From the NCBI GenBank assembly GCA_023404705.1, contig JAEYAU010000126.1, forward strand, positions 1 through 39,493: a stretch of 39,493 nt of DNA. The letters run 5' to 3'. How positions within the stretch are numbered: the first letter of the stretch is position 1; every line of letters starts with the position of its first letter. This DNA is from Pseudomonadota bacterium (GTDB lineage Bacteria > Pseudomonadota > Alphaproteobacteria > Rhizobiales > Xanthobacteraceae). Position numbers and translations under genes: made by a program. Positions 31,876 to 38,550 of the stretch are shown piece after piece. The notes beneath the pieces were generated by a model. The model ran no database searches and was not told the origin of the DNA. It saw nothing but the letters and a program-made list of their open reading frames with translations.

Positions 31876-31951
31876 AGCGTCGGCCGCGCACGCGAGCCTG
31901 CGGTGCGCTGGCACCCTGGTCAGGCGCTCGGACGCGCATTATGTCTGGGGC

Positions 31952-32284
31952 ATGAACAAGACCCGTAGCGCCAAGTATAAGATCGGCCAGGTCGTGCGGC
32001 ACCGCATCTTCCCGTTTCGCGGCGTCGTCTTCGACATCGACCCGGAATTCAACAATACGGAAGAATGGTATGAGGCGATCCCGGCCGAGATCCGGCCGCA
32101 CAAGGATCAGCCGTTCTACCATCTGTTCGCCGAAAATGCGGAAACCGAGTACGTCGCCTATGTCTCGGAGCAGAACCTGCTGCCCGACACGTCGGGCGAC
32201 CCGATCCGGCATCCGCAAGTAAAGGAAGAGTTCGTGCGCGACCGCAACGGCAGCTATCGCCCGCGCAATGCCGTGCTGAACTAG
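31952..32284 (+). CDS. hspQ: Heat shock protein HspQ
   Basis: A 110-residue HspQ (formerly YccV, hemimethylated-DNA-binding type). KYKIGQVVRHRIFPFRGVVFDIDPEFNN is the conserved start of the barrel, then PFYHLFAENAETEYVAYVSEQNLLPD. In E. coli HspQ is a heat-induced specificity factor that hands substrates to Lon and binds hemimethylated DNA weakly. The ATG at 31952 matches the family start; the longer frame is a shadow. It lies 76 bases after the hydroxylase operon, without an obvious heat-shock promoter that I can see. It converges with the secreted-protein gene 13 bases away. Confidence 0.9.
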   Translation: MNKTRSAKYKIGQVVRHRIFPFRGVVFDIDPEFNNTEEWYEAIPAEIRPHKDQPFYHLFAENAETEYVAYVSEQNLLPDTSGDPIRHPQVKEEFVRDRNGSYRPRNAVLN

Positions 32285-32297
32285 ATCTGCCGCGGAC

Positions 32298-32885
32298 TCA
32301 CGGCCCTTCGAATCCCCGTTCCAATGACGTGCAGGCGCTGGCTGCTGTCCGGTTGAGCCGGAAGATGCGGTCCTCGCGGCCGAACCGCTGCGGCTGGGCG
32401 TCTCCGGCCTGCGCGCCGCGCCAGGCCCGCACCTGATCCTCGAGGTAGAGTGTGAGCGTGCGGCCGTCGGCCGCGAGATCGATGAGGAAATAGCCGCCCT
32501 CCTCGGCCGAGGACGGCGCCGTGATGGCGAGGCAGTCGTGGGCGGATTCGCGCTGGAACGACCTGATCAGCCGGTTGCCCTGCGTGTCGCGGTTCGCCCG
32601 CACCTCGAAGTTGCAACTTCCGACGATGTGCAAGGGTTCGGCCCGGCCGCGTTGGCGCAGCATGATGCGGGTGACGGGCGAGGATTCCGAAGCATCGAAT
32701 TTCATCGAGACCATGATCGATTGGATCGCCTGCTGCGGGTGACGCCGCAGGTGGGCCGCATCGTAGTCGCGCACGAAACAGGCGCTGTTGCCGGTCTTCG
32801 GCTCGATCACGCGCGACAGGGGCGTTGCGCCCGCGCTGCCGCCCAGGACCAGACATGCGATGCCGACGGCCAAAGGCCGGATCAT
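32298..32885 (-). CDS. Secreted hypothetical protein
   Basis: A 195-residue protein with a signal peptide (MIRPLAVGIACLVLGGSAGA, cleavage about 20). The mature part is rich in beta-strand character (RIMLRQRGRAEPLHIVGSC; YFLIDLAADGRTLTLYLED) with cysteines near ACFV, GSC, DCLAI and ACTS, giving two possible disulfides. No family is recognised. A possible promoter (TTGCGT, 18 bases, TAACCT) lies upstream on the minus strand. It is convergent with hspQ and divergent from the GST gene. Confidence 0.75.
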   Translation of the reverse strand: MIRPLAVGIACLVLGGSAGATPLSRVIEPKTGNSACFVRDYDAAHLRRHPQQAIQSIMVSMKFDASESSPVTRIMLRQRGRAEPLHIVGSCNFEVRANRDTQGNRLIRSFQRESAHDCLAITAPSSAEEGGYFLIDLAADGRTLTLYLEDQVRAWRGAQAGDAQPQRFGREDRIFRLNRTAASACTSLERGFEGP

Positions 32886-33021
32886 AGGGCCAACTCCAAA
32901 AACGTGATCGACGCGGGGCGTGAAGTCAGGTTAGTGACGAGCGCCCGCGGGACGCAATCCCTCTCCTGACACCCCCGCCCGAAAACGCCCCAAGACGCCA
33001 ACGCCATTACAGGACCCTGCC

Positions 33022-33651
33022 GTGATCGATCTCTACACCTGGACCACGCCCAACGGCCGCAAGATCTCCATCGCGCTCGAGGAGCTCGGGCTGCCCTATA
33101 CGGCGCATGCGATCGACATCAACAAGGACGAGCAGTTCCAGCCGGACTTCCTCAAGATCAGTCCGAACAACAAGATCCCGGCCATTGTCGACCGCGACAA
33201 TGGCGTATCGTTGTTCGAGTCCGGCGCGATCCTGATCTATCTTGCGGACAAGACCGGCAAGCTGCTGCCGAAGGACGGCGAGGCGCGCTATCGCACGATC
33301 GAGTGGCTGATGTGGCAGATGGGCGGCCCCGGCCCGATGCTCGGTCAGGTGCATCACTTCGTGAAGTACAACAAGGGCAAGGCACCCTACGCGGAGGAGC
33401 GCTATCTCAAGGAGGCGCACCGGCTGTACGGCGTGCTCGACAAGCGTCTCGCCAACCGCGAGTTCGTGGCCGACACCTATTCGATCGCCGACATCGCGCT
33501 GTGGCCGTGGATCTCGCGCTTCGAGTGGCAGACCATCGATCTCAACCAGTTTCCGAACGTGAAGCGCTGGTACATCGCGATCGCGCAGCGCCCGGCGGTG
33601 CAGCGCGGTTACGACCAGCCGAAGAAGGTCGGCGACATTCCGATGCCGTGA
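33022..33651 (+). CDS. Glutathione S-transferase, YfcG/nu-class-like
   Basis: A 209-residue GST. The N-terminal thioredoxin-fold domain (about 1-85) starts MIDLYTWTTPNGRKISIALEEL, whose TPNGxK block is typical of YfcG-type disulfide-bond reductases that bind glutathione or glutathionylspermidine without a catalytic Tyr/Ser. NNKIPAIVDRDN and LFESGAILIYLADK bind the tripeptide. The C-terminal helical domain holds FVADTYSIADIALWPW. The start is GTG at 33022 with AGGA seven bases ahead. It probably reduces disulfides or peroxides (family inference). A palindromic repeat follows. Confidence 0.9.
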   Translation: MIDLYTWTTPNGRKISIALEELGLPYTAHAIDINKDEQFQPDFLKISPNNKIPAIVDRDNGVSLFESGAILIYLADKTGKLLPKDGEARYRTIEWLMWQMGGPGPMLGQVHHFVKYNKGKAPYAEERYLKEAHRLYGVLDKRLANREFVADTYSIADIALWPWISRFEWQTIDLNQFPNVKRWYIAIAQRPAVQRGYDQPKKVGDIPMP

Positions 33652-33667
33652 AGGCGTGGCGCTGTAG

Positions 33668-33744
33668 CCCGGGTGAGCGAAGCGGCACCCGGGAGCGGCC
33701 TCGCCGCGAATGAGAGATCCCGGATTTCGCTGCGCTCATCCGGG
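33668..33744. repeat. Paired 26-bp palindromes in inverted orientation
   Basis: Unit 1 (33668-33693) and unit 2 (33719-33744) are each palindromic at their ends (CCCGGGT...ACCCGGG; CCCGGAT...ATCCGGG). Unit 2 inverted reads like unit 1, with the outer-stem base pair changed on both sides (G:C versus A:T). The CCCGGATGAGCG..CATCCGGG form is a common Bradyrhizobium-type intergenic repeat. It fills the gap between the convergent GST and amidase genes and may end transcription from both sides. Confidence 0.8.
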
Positions 33745-33751
33745 CGACGGT

Positions 33752-34690
33752 TCAATCCCGGCCTGGAAGAGTCGGCAAGCTAACTTTGCGCGATGATCCG
33801 GCGAGCACCGGCGCCTGCGACTTCGGCGTAGGCCGCGGGCGCCGCGTCGCAGAGACTTCGGGCACTGCCTGCGCGGCGCAGAAGCGCTCGACCGCCTCGG
33901 TCACGGCCGCGCTCACCAGTGTCTGATGCTCCGCCGATGCGAGCTGCGATTCGTCGTCGCGATTGACGATCATGCCGCCCTCGAGCAGCACCGCCGGCAT
34001 GGATGTCCGCCGCAGCACGACGAGCTCGTCGAAGCGGTAGACGCCCGCCTCGGCGTCGACGAGCTGGCGGCGGCGCGGGCCCATGAAGGCTTCGGTGTAG
34101 TGCGGCGTGTAAGCGAGGCCGCGCGCCTTCATCTGCAGGCCGAGCTGGCGCGCGAAGGCAAGGCTGGCCCTATAGCTTGCGTGATCCGACGACACGAAAA
34201 TCGAGTGACCCGTGAAGCGGTCGCTGTATTCCAGCGCGCGGCCTTCGAACTCCCACGTCTCCTTGAACTTCTGCGGGGTGGCGTCGTGGTGGATCGAGAG
34301 GAACAGGTCTGCATCGACATCGGCCGCGTGGGCGACGCGCATGAACAGGCTCGGCTTCGCCTTGCCGTCGGTGATCAGAAGCCGAGTCTTGTCGAAGCCC
34401 GCCTCGCGCAGCGCGCGCTCGATGCGTTCCGCGAGCATCAGGTTGAAGGCGAATTCCGGCACGCCGCGCGCGCTCATCGCGCCGGGCTGCTCGGCCGTGT
34501 GGCCGACGTCGAGCGCGACCGCGAACTGGGCGCGATTGCAGGCCGCTTGCGCCCTGGCGTGAGAGATGAGGCTGCCCGTACCGTCGGCCTCCTGCGCGCC
34601 CGACGGCACGAGGCTCGCCGGACCCAGCAGGCAAAGCAGCAGCGGCACCCGCAGGTGACGCGCGATCATCGCGATGATCCTCGTCCCCAT
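33752..34690 (-). CDS. N-acetylmuramoyl-L-alanine amidase (Amidase_3 fold)
   Basis: A 312-residue secreted peptidoglycan amidase. A signal or anchor helix (VPLLLCLLGPASLVPSGAQ) is followed by the zinc-hydrolase domain with His64 (VALDVGHTAEQ), Glu79 (GVPEFAFN) and His134 (LSIHHDA), and the catalytic Glu237 (LLEGGMIVNRDDE), as in AmiA/B/C. A proline- and basic-rich tail (SATRRPRPTPKSQAPV) ends the protein. It cleaves the bond between muramic acid and L-Ala to split daughter cells or remodel walls. A second possible start is ATG 34669 with GAGG ahead. The gene ends beside the palindromic repeat. Confidence 0.88.
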   Translation of the reverse strand: MGTRIIAMIARHLRVPLLLCLLGPASLVPSGAQEADGTGSLISHARAQAACNRAQFAVALDVGHTAEQPGAMSARGVPEFAFNLMLAERIERALREAGFDKTRLLITDGKAKPSLFMRVAHAADVDADLFLSIHHDATPQKFKETWEFEGRALEYSDRFTGHSIFVSSDHASYRASLAFARQLGLQMKARGLAYTPHYTEAFMGPRRRQLVDAEAGVYRFDELVVLRRTSMPAVLLEGGMIVNRDDESQLASAEHQTLVSAAVTEAVERFCAAQAVPEVSATRRPRPTPKSQAPVLAGSSRKVSLPTLPGRD

Positions 34691-34735
34691 GTCGCGCTCA
34701 TTATGGCCGTGCGCAGGGTGTGGTCCAAGCCCGGA

Positions 34736-34767
34736 ATCAAAAAGGCGCGCCGTGGGGGCGCGCCTTT
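34736..34767 (-). terminator. Terminator of the first IalB-family gene
   Basis: Eleven-base arms AAAGGCGCGCC and GGCGCGCCTTT (34741-34751, 34757-34767) close a five-base loop. On the minus strand TTTTTGATT follows, giving a standard intrinsic terminator 23 bases past the IalB gene stop. Confidence 0.85.
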
Positions 34768-34789
34768 CGATGCATAGGGTTGAGAGCCG

Positions 34790-35617
34790 TTACTGCTTCG
34801 GCTGGGCGCCAGTCTGGGCCGGCGCGCCGGGCTGGCCGGGCTGGCGCTCCTGCAGCTTCTTGCGCGCCTCTTCGGCCCGGCGCTGCAGCTCCTCCTGCAG
34901 CTTCTTCTGGCTCGCCTCGAACTCCTTCGGATCGGTGGGCGGGCCCTCATTGGCCTTGGTGAACTCGGCGCCGAGCGGCAGCGGATAGCTCGCGGCCTGG
35001 CCCGGCAGGTTGATGCCCTGCAGAGTGATCTGCTGGCCCTTCTTGAGCTTGCCGACGAAGCCCGCATCGACCTGATAGTCGGCCATGCAGCCGTTCGGCA
35101 GGCAGACCACATAGGGTCCCTGCAGCGGCTGTTCCTGATCGACGATCAGGCGCGTGCCCTGGGGCAGCTGCATGCCGAGCGGGAGCGTGATGCGGAACAG
35201 CTTGCGCTGCTCGCCGTCCTGCTCGATCAGCGCGGCGCCGGCGAGGAACTGGCCGGTCTCGAGGCGCGCTTCCTTCACGGTGAGGCAGACCTGCTTGGCC
35301 TGCGGATTGTTCTGGTCCTTGCCGCAGAACTTGGTCCACGGCGAATAGATCACGGGGAGCTGCTGCGGCGTTGTGTTCGGCGTGCCCTGGGCCTGGGGCT
35401 GTTGCGGCTGCGCCGGCTGTTGCGCGGGCTGCTGCGGCTGTTGCTTCGGCTGCTGCTTGGGCTGCTGCTTCGCCGGCGCCTGCTTGGGCTGGGCCGGCGC
35501 GGGCGCCTGCGCATAGGACATCGTTGCGGTGGCGAGCGCGAGCACCGCGCTCGCGGCAGTCAAGCGAACCGCACGGCGCGCCGGCCGGGCCGGCGCGAAC
35601 ACAAGTCGAAGATTCAT
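34790..35617 (-). CDS. Invasion-associated locus B (IalB) family protein 1
   Basis: A 275-residue periplasmic protein. A signal peptide (LTAASAVLALATATMSYAQ) leads into a Gln/Pro/Ala/Lys linker of about 45 residues made of QPKQQ-type units. The IalB core follows: YSPWTKFCGKDQNN, VCLTVKEARLETGQFLAGAALIEQ, LFRITLPLGMQLPQGTRLIV, YVVCLPNGCMADYQ. A charged coiled-coil-like tail (KKLQEELQRRAEEARKKLQ) ends it. Paired cysteines suit a periplasmic fold. IalB of Bartonella is tied to erythrocyte invasion; free-living relatives have no known role. The ATG at 35617 has GAGAGGAAG ahead. A perfect EcfG-type promoter stands 31 bases upstream. Confidence 0.88.
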   Translation of the reverse strand: MNLRLVFAPARPARRAVRLTAASAVLALATATMSYAQAPAPAQPKQAPAKQQPKQQPKQQPQQPAQQPAQPQQPQAQGTPNTTPQQLPVIYSPWTKFCGKDQNNPQAKQVCLTVKEARLETGQFLAGAALIEQDGEQRKLFRITLPLGMQLPQGTRLIVDQEQPLQGPYVVCLPNGCMADYQVDAGFVGKLKKGQQITLQGINLPGQAASYPLPLGAEFTKANEGPPTDPKEFEASQKKLQEELQRRAEEARKKLQERQPGQPGAPAQTGAQPKQ

Positions 35618-35647
35618 GAGATCGGCTTCCTCTCTCGCCGCCCCCGC

Positions 35648-35673
35648 AACGCAATGGCGCGAACGGCCGTTCC
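35648..35673 (-). promoter_or_regulatory. EcfG-type general-stress promoter of IalB-family gene 1
   Basis: On the minus strand GGAAC (35673-35669), a 17-base spacer and CGTT (35651-35648) match the EcfG consensus exactly. The -10 end lies 31 bases before the ATG at 35617, with a ribosome site between. The paralogous gene lacks this match. Confidence 0.7.
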
Positions 35674-35690
35674 CGGGGCTGTCTCGTTGC

Positions 35691-35714
35691 CAAATGAGGC
35701 GACAACGTGACGCC
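35691..35714 (-). promoter_or_regulatory. 24-bp upstream element shared by both IalB genes, copy 1
   Basis: This block is 23 of 24 identical to 36570-36593 and sits 74 bases before the start of the first IalB gene. Its core GGCGACAACGTGACGCC is an imperfect dyad (12 of 17 symmetric positions). It may be a shared regulator site; the EcfG promoter lies just downstream. Confidence 0.5.
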
Positions 35715-35801
35715 CTATGTCGGCGTGAACACGGGCTGATTAGCCGAATTCAGGGCCCCGATCCAGCCTGGGAATGCGGCCGGATCCTGCGCGGCCGGTT
35801 C

Positions 35802-36485
35802 TCAGCGCTTCGGCTGCTGGCCGGGCGGTTGCTGCTGCGGCGGATTCTGCTCGAACTGCTTCGGATCGGCCGGCGGTCCCTCATGCGCCTTGGCGAATTC
35901 GGCGCCCAGCGGAATCGGATAGCTCGCGGCCTGCCCCTGCAGGTTGATGCCCTGCACGGTCATCTGCTTTCCGGTCTTCAGCTTGGTGATGAAATCCGCA
36001 TTGACCTGATACTGGGCCATGCAGCCGGCCGGCGTGCAGGTCAGATAGTTGCCCGACAGGGGCTGATCCTGATCGACGATCACCCGCGTGCCCGGGCCGA
36101 GCTGCATGCCGAGCGGCAGGGTGACGCGGAGCAGCTTCATCTGCTCGCCCTCCTGCTCCAGGACGGCCGCACCTGCCAGGAATTCACCGGTGTTCAGGCG
36201 CGCCTCCTTGATGGTGAGGCAGATCGGCTTCGCACCGCTGGCGTTCGGATTGCAGAGCTTCGTCCACGGCGTGTAGACGGCCGGCAGGTCCTGCGCTTGC
36301 GGCGGCTGCGCCTGCGGCGCAGGTTGCGGTGCCTGCGGCTGGGCCGGTGCAGGCTGCTTCGGCTGCTGTTTGGGCGCCTGCGCCAGGGCAAGGCTCGCGC
36401 CCGCCAGGATCAGGCCGGCGGCCGTGAGCGCGCACGCCATGTGTCGCGCCGACAGCGTCGACGCCAACTTGTCTCGAAGATCCAT
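35802..36485 (-). CDS. Invasion-associated locus B (IalB) family protein 2
   Basis: A 227-residue paralogue of the neighbouring IalB protein. Signal peptide (MACALTAAGLILAGASLALA), then a shorter Pro/Gln/Ala linker (QAPQPAPQAQPPQAQ), then the core: YTPWTKLCNPNASGAKPICL, EARLNTGEFLAGAAVLEQEG, LRVTLPLGMQLGPGTRVIVD, TCTPAGCMAQYQ. The final tail is short and Pro/Gln rich, without the coiled coil of paralogue 1. ATG 36485 has GAAGGGAAAG ahead and the same leader as the paralogue; a longer frame extends upstream but is not needed. The two genes arose by tandem duplication including the upstream control block. Confidence 0.88.
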   Translation of the reverse strand: MDLRDKLASTLSARHMACALTAAGLILAGASLALAQAPKQQPKQPAPAQPQAPQPAPQAQPPQAQDLPAVYTPWTKLCNPNASGAKPICLTIKEARLNTGEFLAGAAVLEQEGEQMKLLRVTLPLGMQLGPGTRVIVDQDQPLSGNYLTCTPAGCMAQYQVNADFITKLKTGKQMTVQGINLQGQAASYPIPLGAEFAKAHEGPPADPKQFEQNPPQQQPPGQQPKR

Positions 36486-36569
36486 GAGAATCGGCTTTCC
36501 CTTCCGCCGCCGCCCCCGCAGCGATCGCCCACCACGTACAGCCGCTCTTTCCGCGCGTTCTCTCTTGTT

Positions 36570-36593
36570 CAAATAAGGCGACAACGTGACGCC
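36570..36593 (-). promoter_or_regulatory. 24-bp upstream element shared by both IalB genes, copy 2
   Basis: This is the second copy of the block at 35691-35714, 85 bases before the start of IalB gene 2. One base differs. The sequence between it and the start has drifted more than the block itself. The 133 bases beyond it to the YejA-like gene hold no ORF that I can support. Confidence 0.5.
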
Positions 36594-36726
36594 GCGTCAG
36601 CAAGTCGCCGGATGGTCACGGGTCATCGCCCGGCGGGCCGCATCCGGCATATCGCGAAGCGGGGCCGGTCCGGCGCCTGTGCTAGATTCGCGGACTTATG
36701 AAGCCGAATCGGGTGTGGACGCCGTC

Positions 36727-38550
36727 GTGACGGGTCGTTTTCGGATCGTGCCAGGGTCAAGGACCCGCGCCGCGCTGGTCGCGTGCGCGCTTGTTGGCCT
36801 GGGCGGGACGGGGCATGGCGAGCCGCACCATGCCATCGCGATGCACGGGGCGCCCGCGCTCGCGGCGGGCTTCGCCCATCTTCCCTACGCGAACCCGGCC
36901 GCGCCGAAGGGCGGACGGCTGACCTACGGGTTCGTCGGATCCTTCGACAGCCTCAATCCGTTGATCGACCGGGGTCTGCCCGTCAGCCAGATGCGCGGGA
37001 CCGTGATCGAGAGCCTGATGGCGCGCGGCTACGACGAACCATTCACGCTCTATGGCCTGATCGCACGCACGGTCGAGACCGATGCGGCACGCTCCTACGT
37101 GACCTTCGCGATCGATCCGGATGCACACTTCTCCGACGGCAAGCCGATCACGGCCGAGGACGTGGCGTTCTCCTGGCAGCTGTTGCGTGACAAGGGCCGG
37201 CAGAACCTGCGCATCTATTATGGCAAGGTCAAAGAGGCGAAGGTCCTCGACGCGCGCACCGTGCGCTTCGATCTGACGGGAAGCGAGGACCGCGAGCTGC
37301 CGCTGATCCTCGGCCTGATGCCCGTGCTCGCCAAGCACGCGACCGATCCGGCGAGTTTCGAGCAGACGAGCTTCACGCCGCCGCTCGGCAGCGGCCCTTA
37401 TCGGGTCGCGGACGTGCGGCCGGGCGAAAGCATCCTTCTCAAGAAGAATCCCGACTACTGGGCGCGCGACAAGGCCGTGATGCGCGGCGTCTGGAATTTC
37501 GACGAGATCCGCTACGAGTTCTATCGGGACGACAACGGCCAGTTCGAGGCCTTCAAGAAAGGCCTGTTCGACATCCGGCCCGAGAGCGATCCGAGCCGCT
37601 GGGAGCGCGGCTATGATTTCCCGGCGCAGCGCGAAGGCCGCGTGATCAAGGACGCATTCCCGAACCACGAGCCGCGTGGCATGACGGCCTTCGCGTTCAA
37701 CACGCGGCGTCCGATGTTCGCCGACGTGCGGGTGCGCGAAGCGATCAATCTGCTGTTCGACTTTGAGTGGGTGAACCACAACTTCTTCTTCGATCGCTAT
37801 CGCCGCACCGGCAGCTATTTCGAAGGCTCCGAGCTGTCCGCACGCGGCCGGCCGGCCGACGCACGCGAGCGCGCGTTGCTCGCGCGCTTCCCGGGCGTGG
37901 TGCGCGAGGACGTGCTCGAGGGAAAATGGCAGCCGCCGGTCAGTGACGGCAGCGGGCGTGACCGCGAGACCTTGCGGCGCGCGCTGGCGCTCTTCTCCGC
38001 GGCGGGCTGGGAGCTCGATAAGGGCGTGCTGCGGCAGCGCACCACCCGCGAGCCGTTCGCCTTCGAGATCATGGTGAAGACGCGGCAGGAGGAGCGGCTC
38101 GCCCTCTCCTTCGCGAGCCACCTCAAGCGCGCGGGCATCACGGCGACCGCGCGCTTCGTCGAGGCCACGACCTACGAGCGGCGGCGCCAGACCTTCGACT
38201 ACGACATGCTGCAATATTATTGGGGTCAGTCGCTCTCGCCCGGCAACGAGCAGGCCTTCTACTGGAGCGTCGCTTCGGCCGACGAGCCCGGCAGCCGCAA
38301 CTATATGGGCGTGAAGGAGCCCGCGATCGACGTCGCCATCGCGGCGATCGTGAAGGCCGAGCGCCGCGAGGAGCTGATCGCGGCCGTGCGCGTGCTCGAC
38401 CGCCTGCTGATCTCCGGCTTCTACGTCGTGCCCCTGTTCCACTTGCCGGACGAGTGGCTCGCGCGCTGGGCCCATATCCAGCATCCATCCGTCACGCCGC
38501 TCACCGGGTATCGCGTCGAGACCTGGTGGCGCCAACCGCAGACCCAATGA
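36727..38550 (+). CDS. ABC importer substrate-binding protein, family 5 (YejA-like)
   Basis: A 607-residue periplasmic binding protein of the oligopeptide/dipeptide (SBP_bac_5) class. A signal peptide (TRAALVACALVGLGGTGHG) is followed by HHAIAMHGAPALAAGFAHLP and YANPAAPKGGRLTYGFVGSF, typical of YejA/microcin-C-type binding proteins that open with an extra N-terminal domain. LGSGPYRVADVRPGESILLKKNPDYWARD and the C-terminal QYYWGQSLSPGNEQAFYWSV are hallmarks. The ligand is probably an oligopeptide or related amide. The GTG at 36727 is chosen for signal-peptide position; the ribosome site is weak and the upstream frame is open. It ends in a four-base overlap with the acyl-CoA synthetase-like gene. 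No permease genes are within the window. Confidence 0.88.
   Translation: MTGRFRIVPGSRTRAALVACALVGLGGTGHGEPHHAIAMHGAPALAAGFAHLPYANPAAPKGGRLTYGFVGSFDSLNPLIDRGLPVSQMRGTVIESLMARGYDEPFTLYGLIARTVETDAARSYVTFAIDPDAHFSDGKPITAEDVAFSWQLLRDKGRQNLRIYYGKVKEAKVLDARTVRFDLTGSEDRELPLILGLMPVLAKHATDPASFEQTSFTPPLGSGPYRVADVRPGESILLKKNPDYWARDKAVMRGVWNFDEIRYEFYRDDNGQFEAFKKGLFDIRPESDPSRWERGYDFPAQREGRVIKDAFPNHEPRGMTAFAFNTRRPMFADVRVREAINLLFDFEWVNHNFFFDRYRRTGSYFEGSELSARGRPADARERALLARFPGVVREDVLEGKWQPPVSDGSGRDRETLRRALALFSAAGWELDKGVLRQRTTREPFAFEIMVKTRQEERLALSFASHLKRAGITATARFVEATTYERRRQTFDYDMLQYYWGQSLSPGNEQAFYWSVASADEPGSRNYMGVKEPAIDVAIAAIVKAERREELIAAVRVLDRLLISGFYVVPLFHLPDEWLARWAHIQHPSVTPLTGYRVETWWRQPQTQ

Noticed and set aside
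32300..32325. tRNA T-loop-like sequence CTTCGAATCC
   Set aside because: It lies in the 3' coding end of the secreted-protein gene and no acceptor, D or anticodon stems can be placed around it.
33748..33765. tRNA T-loop-like GGTTCAATCCC
   Set aside because: No cloverleaf can be formed with neighbouring bases; it overlaps the amidase gene end and the palindromic repeat.
35380..35490. Triplet-like repeats (CTGCTG/GGCTGTTGC) as a tandem repeat locus
   Set aside because: They are explained by the Gln/Pro-rich linker codons of the IalB-family protein.
36757..38547. A 596-residue open frame antisense to the YejA-like gene
   Set aside because: It has shadow composition and no motif; the sense protein is a clear family 5 binding protein.
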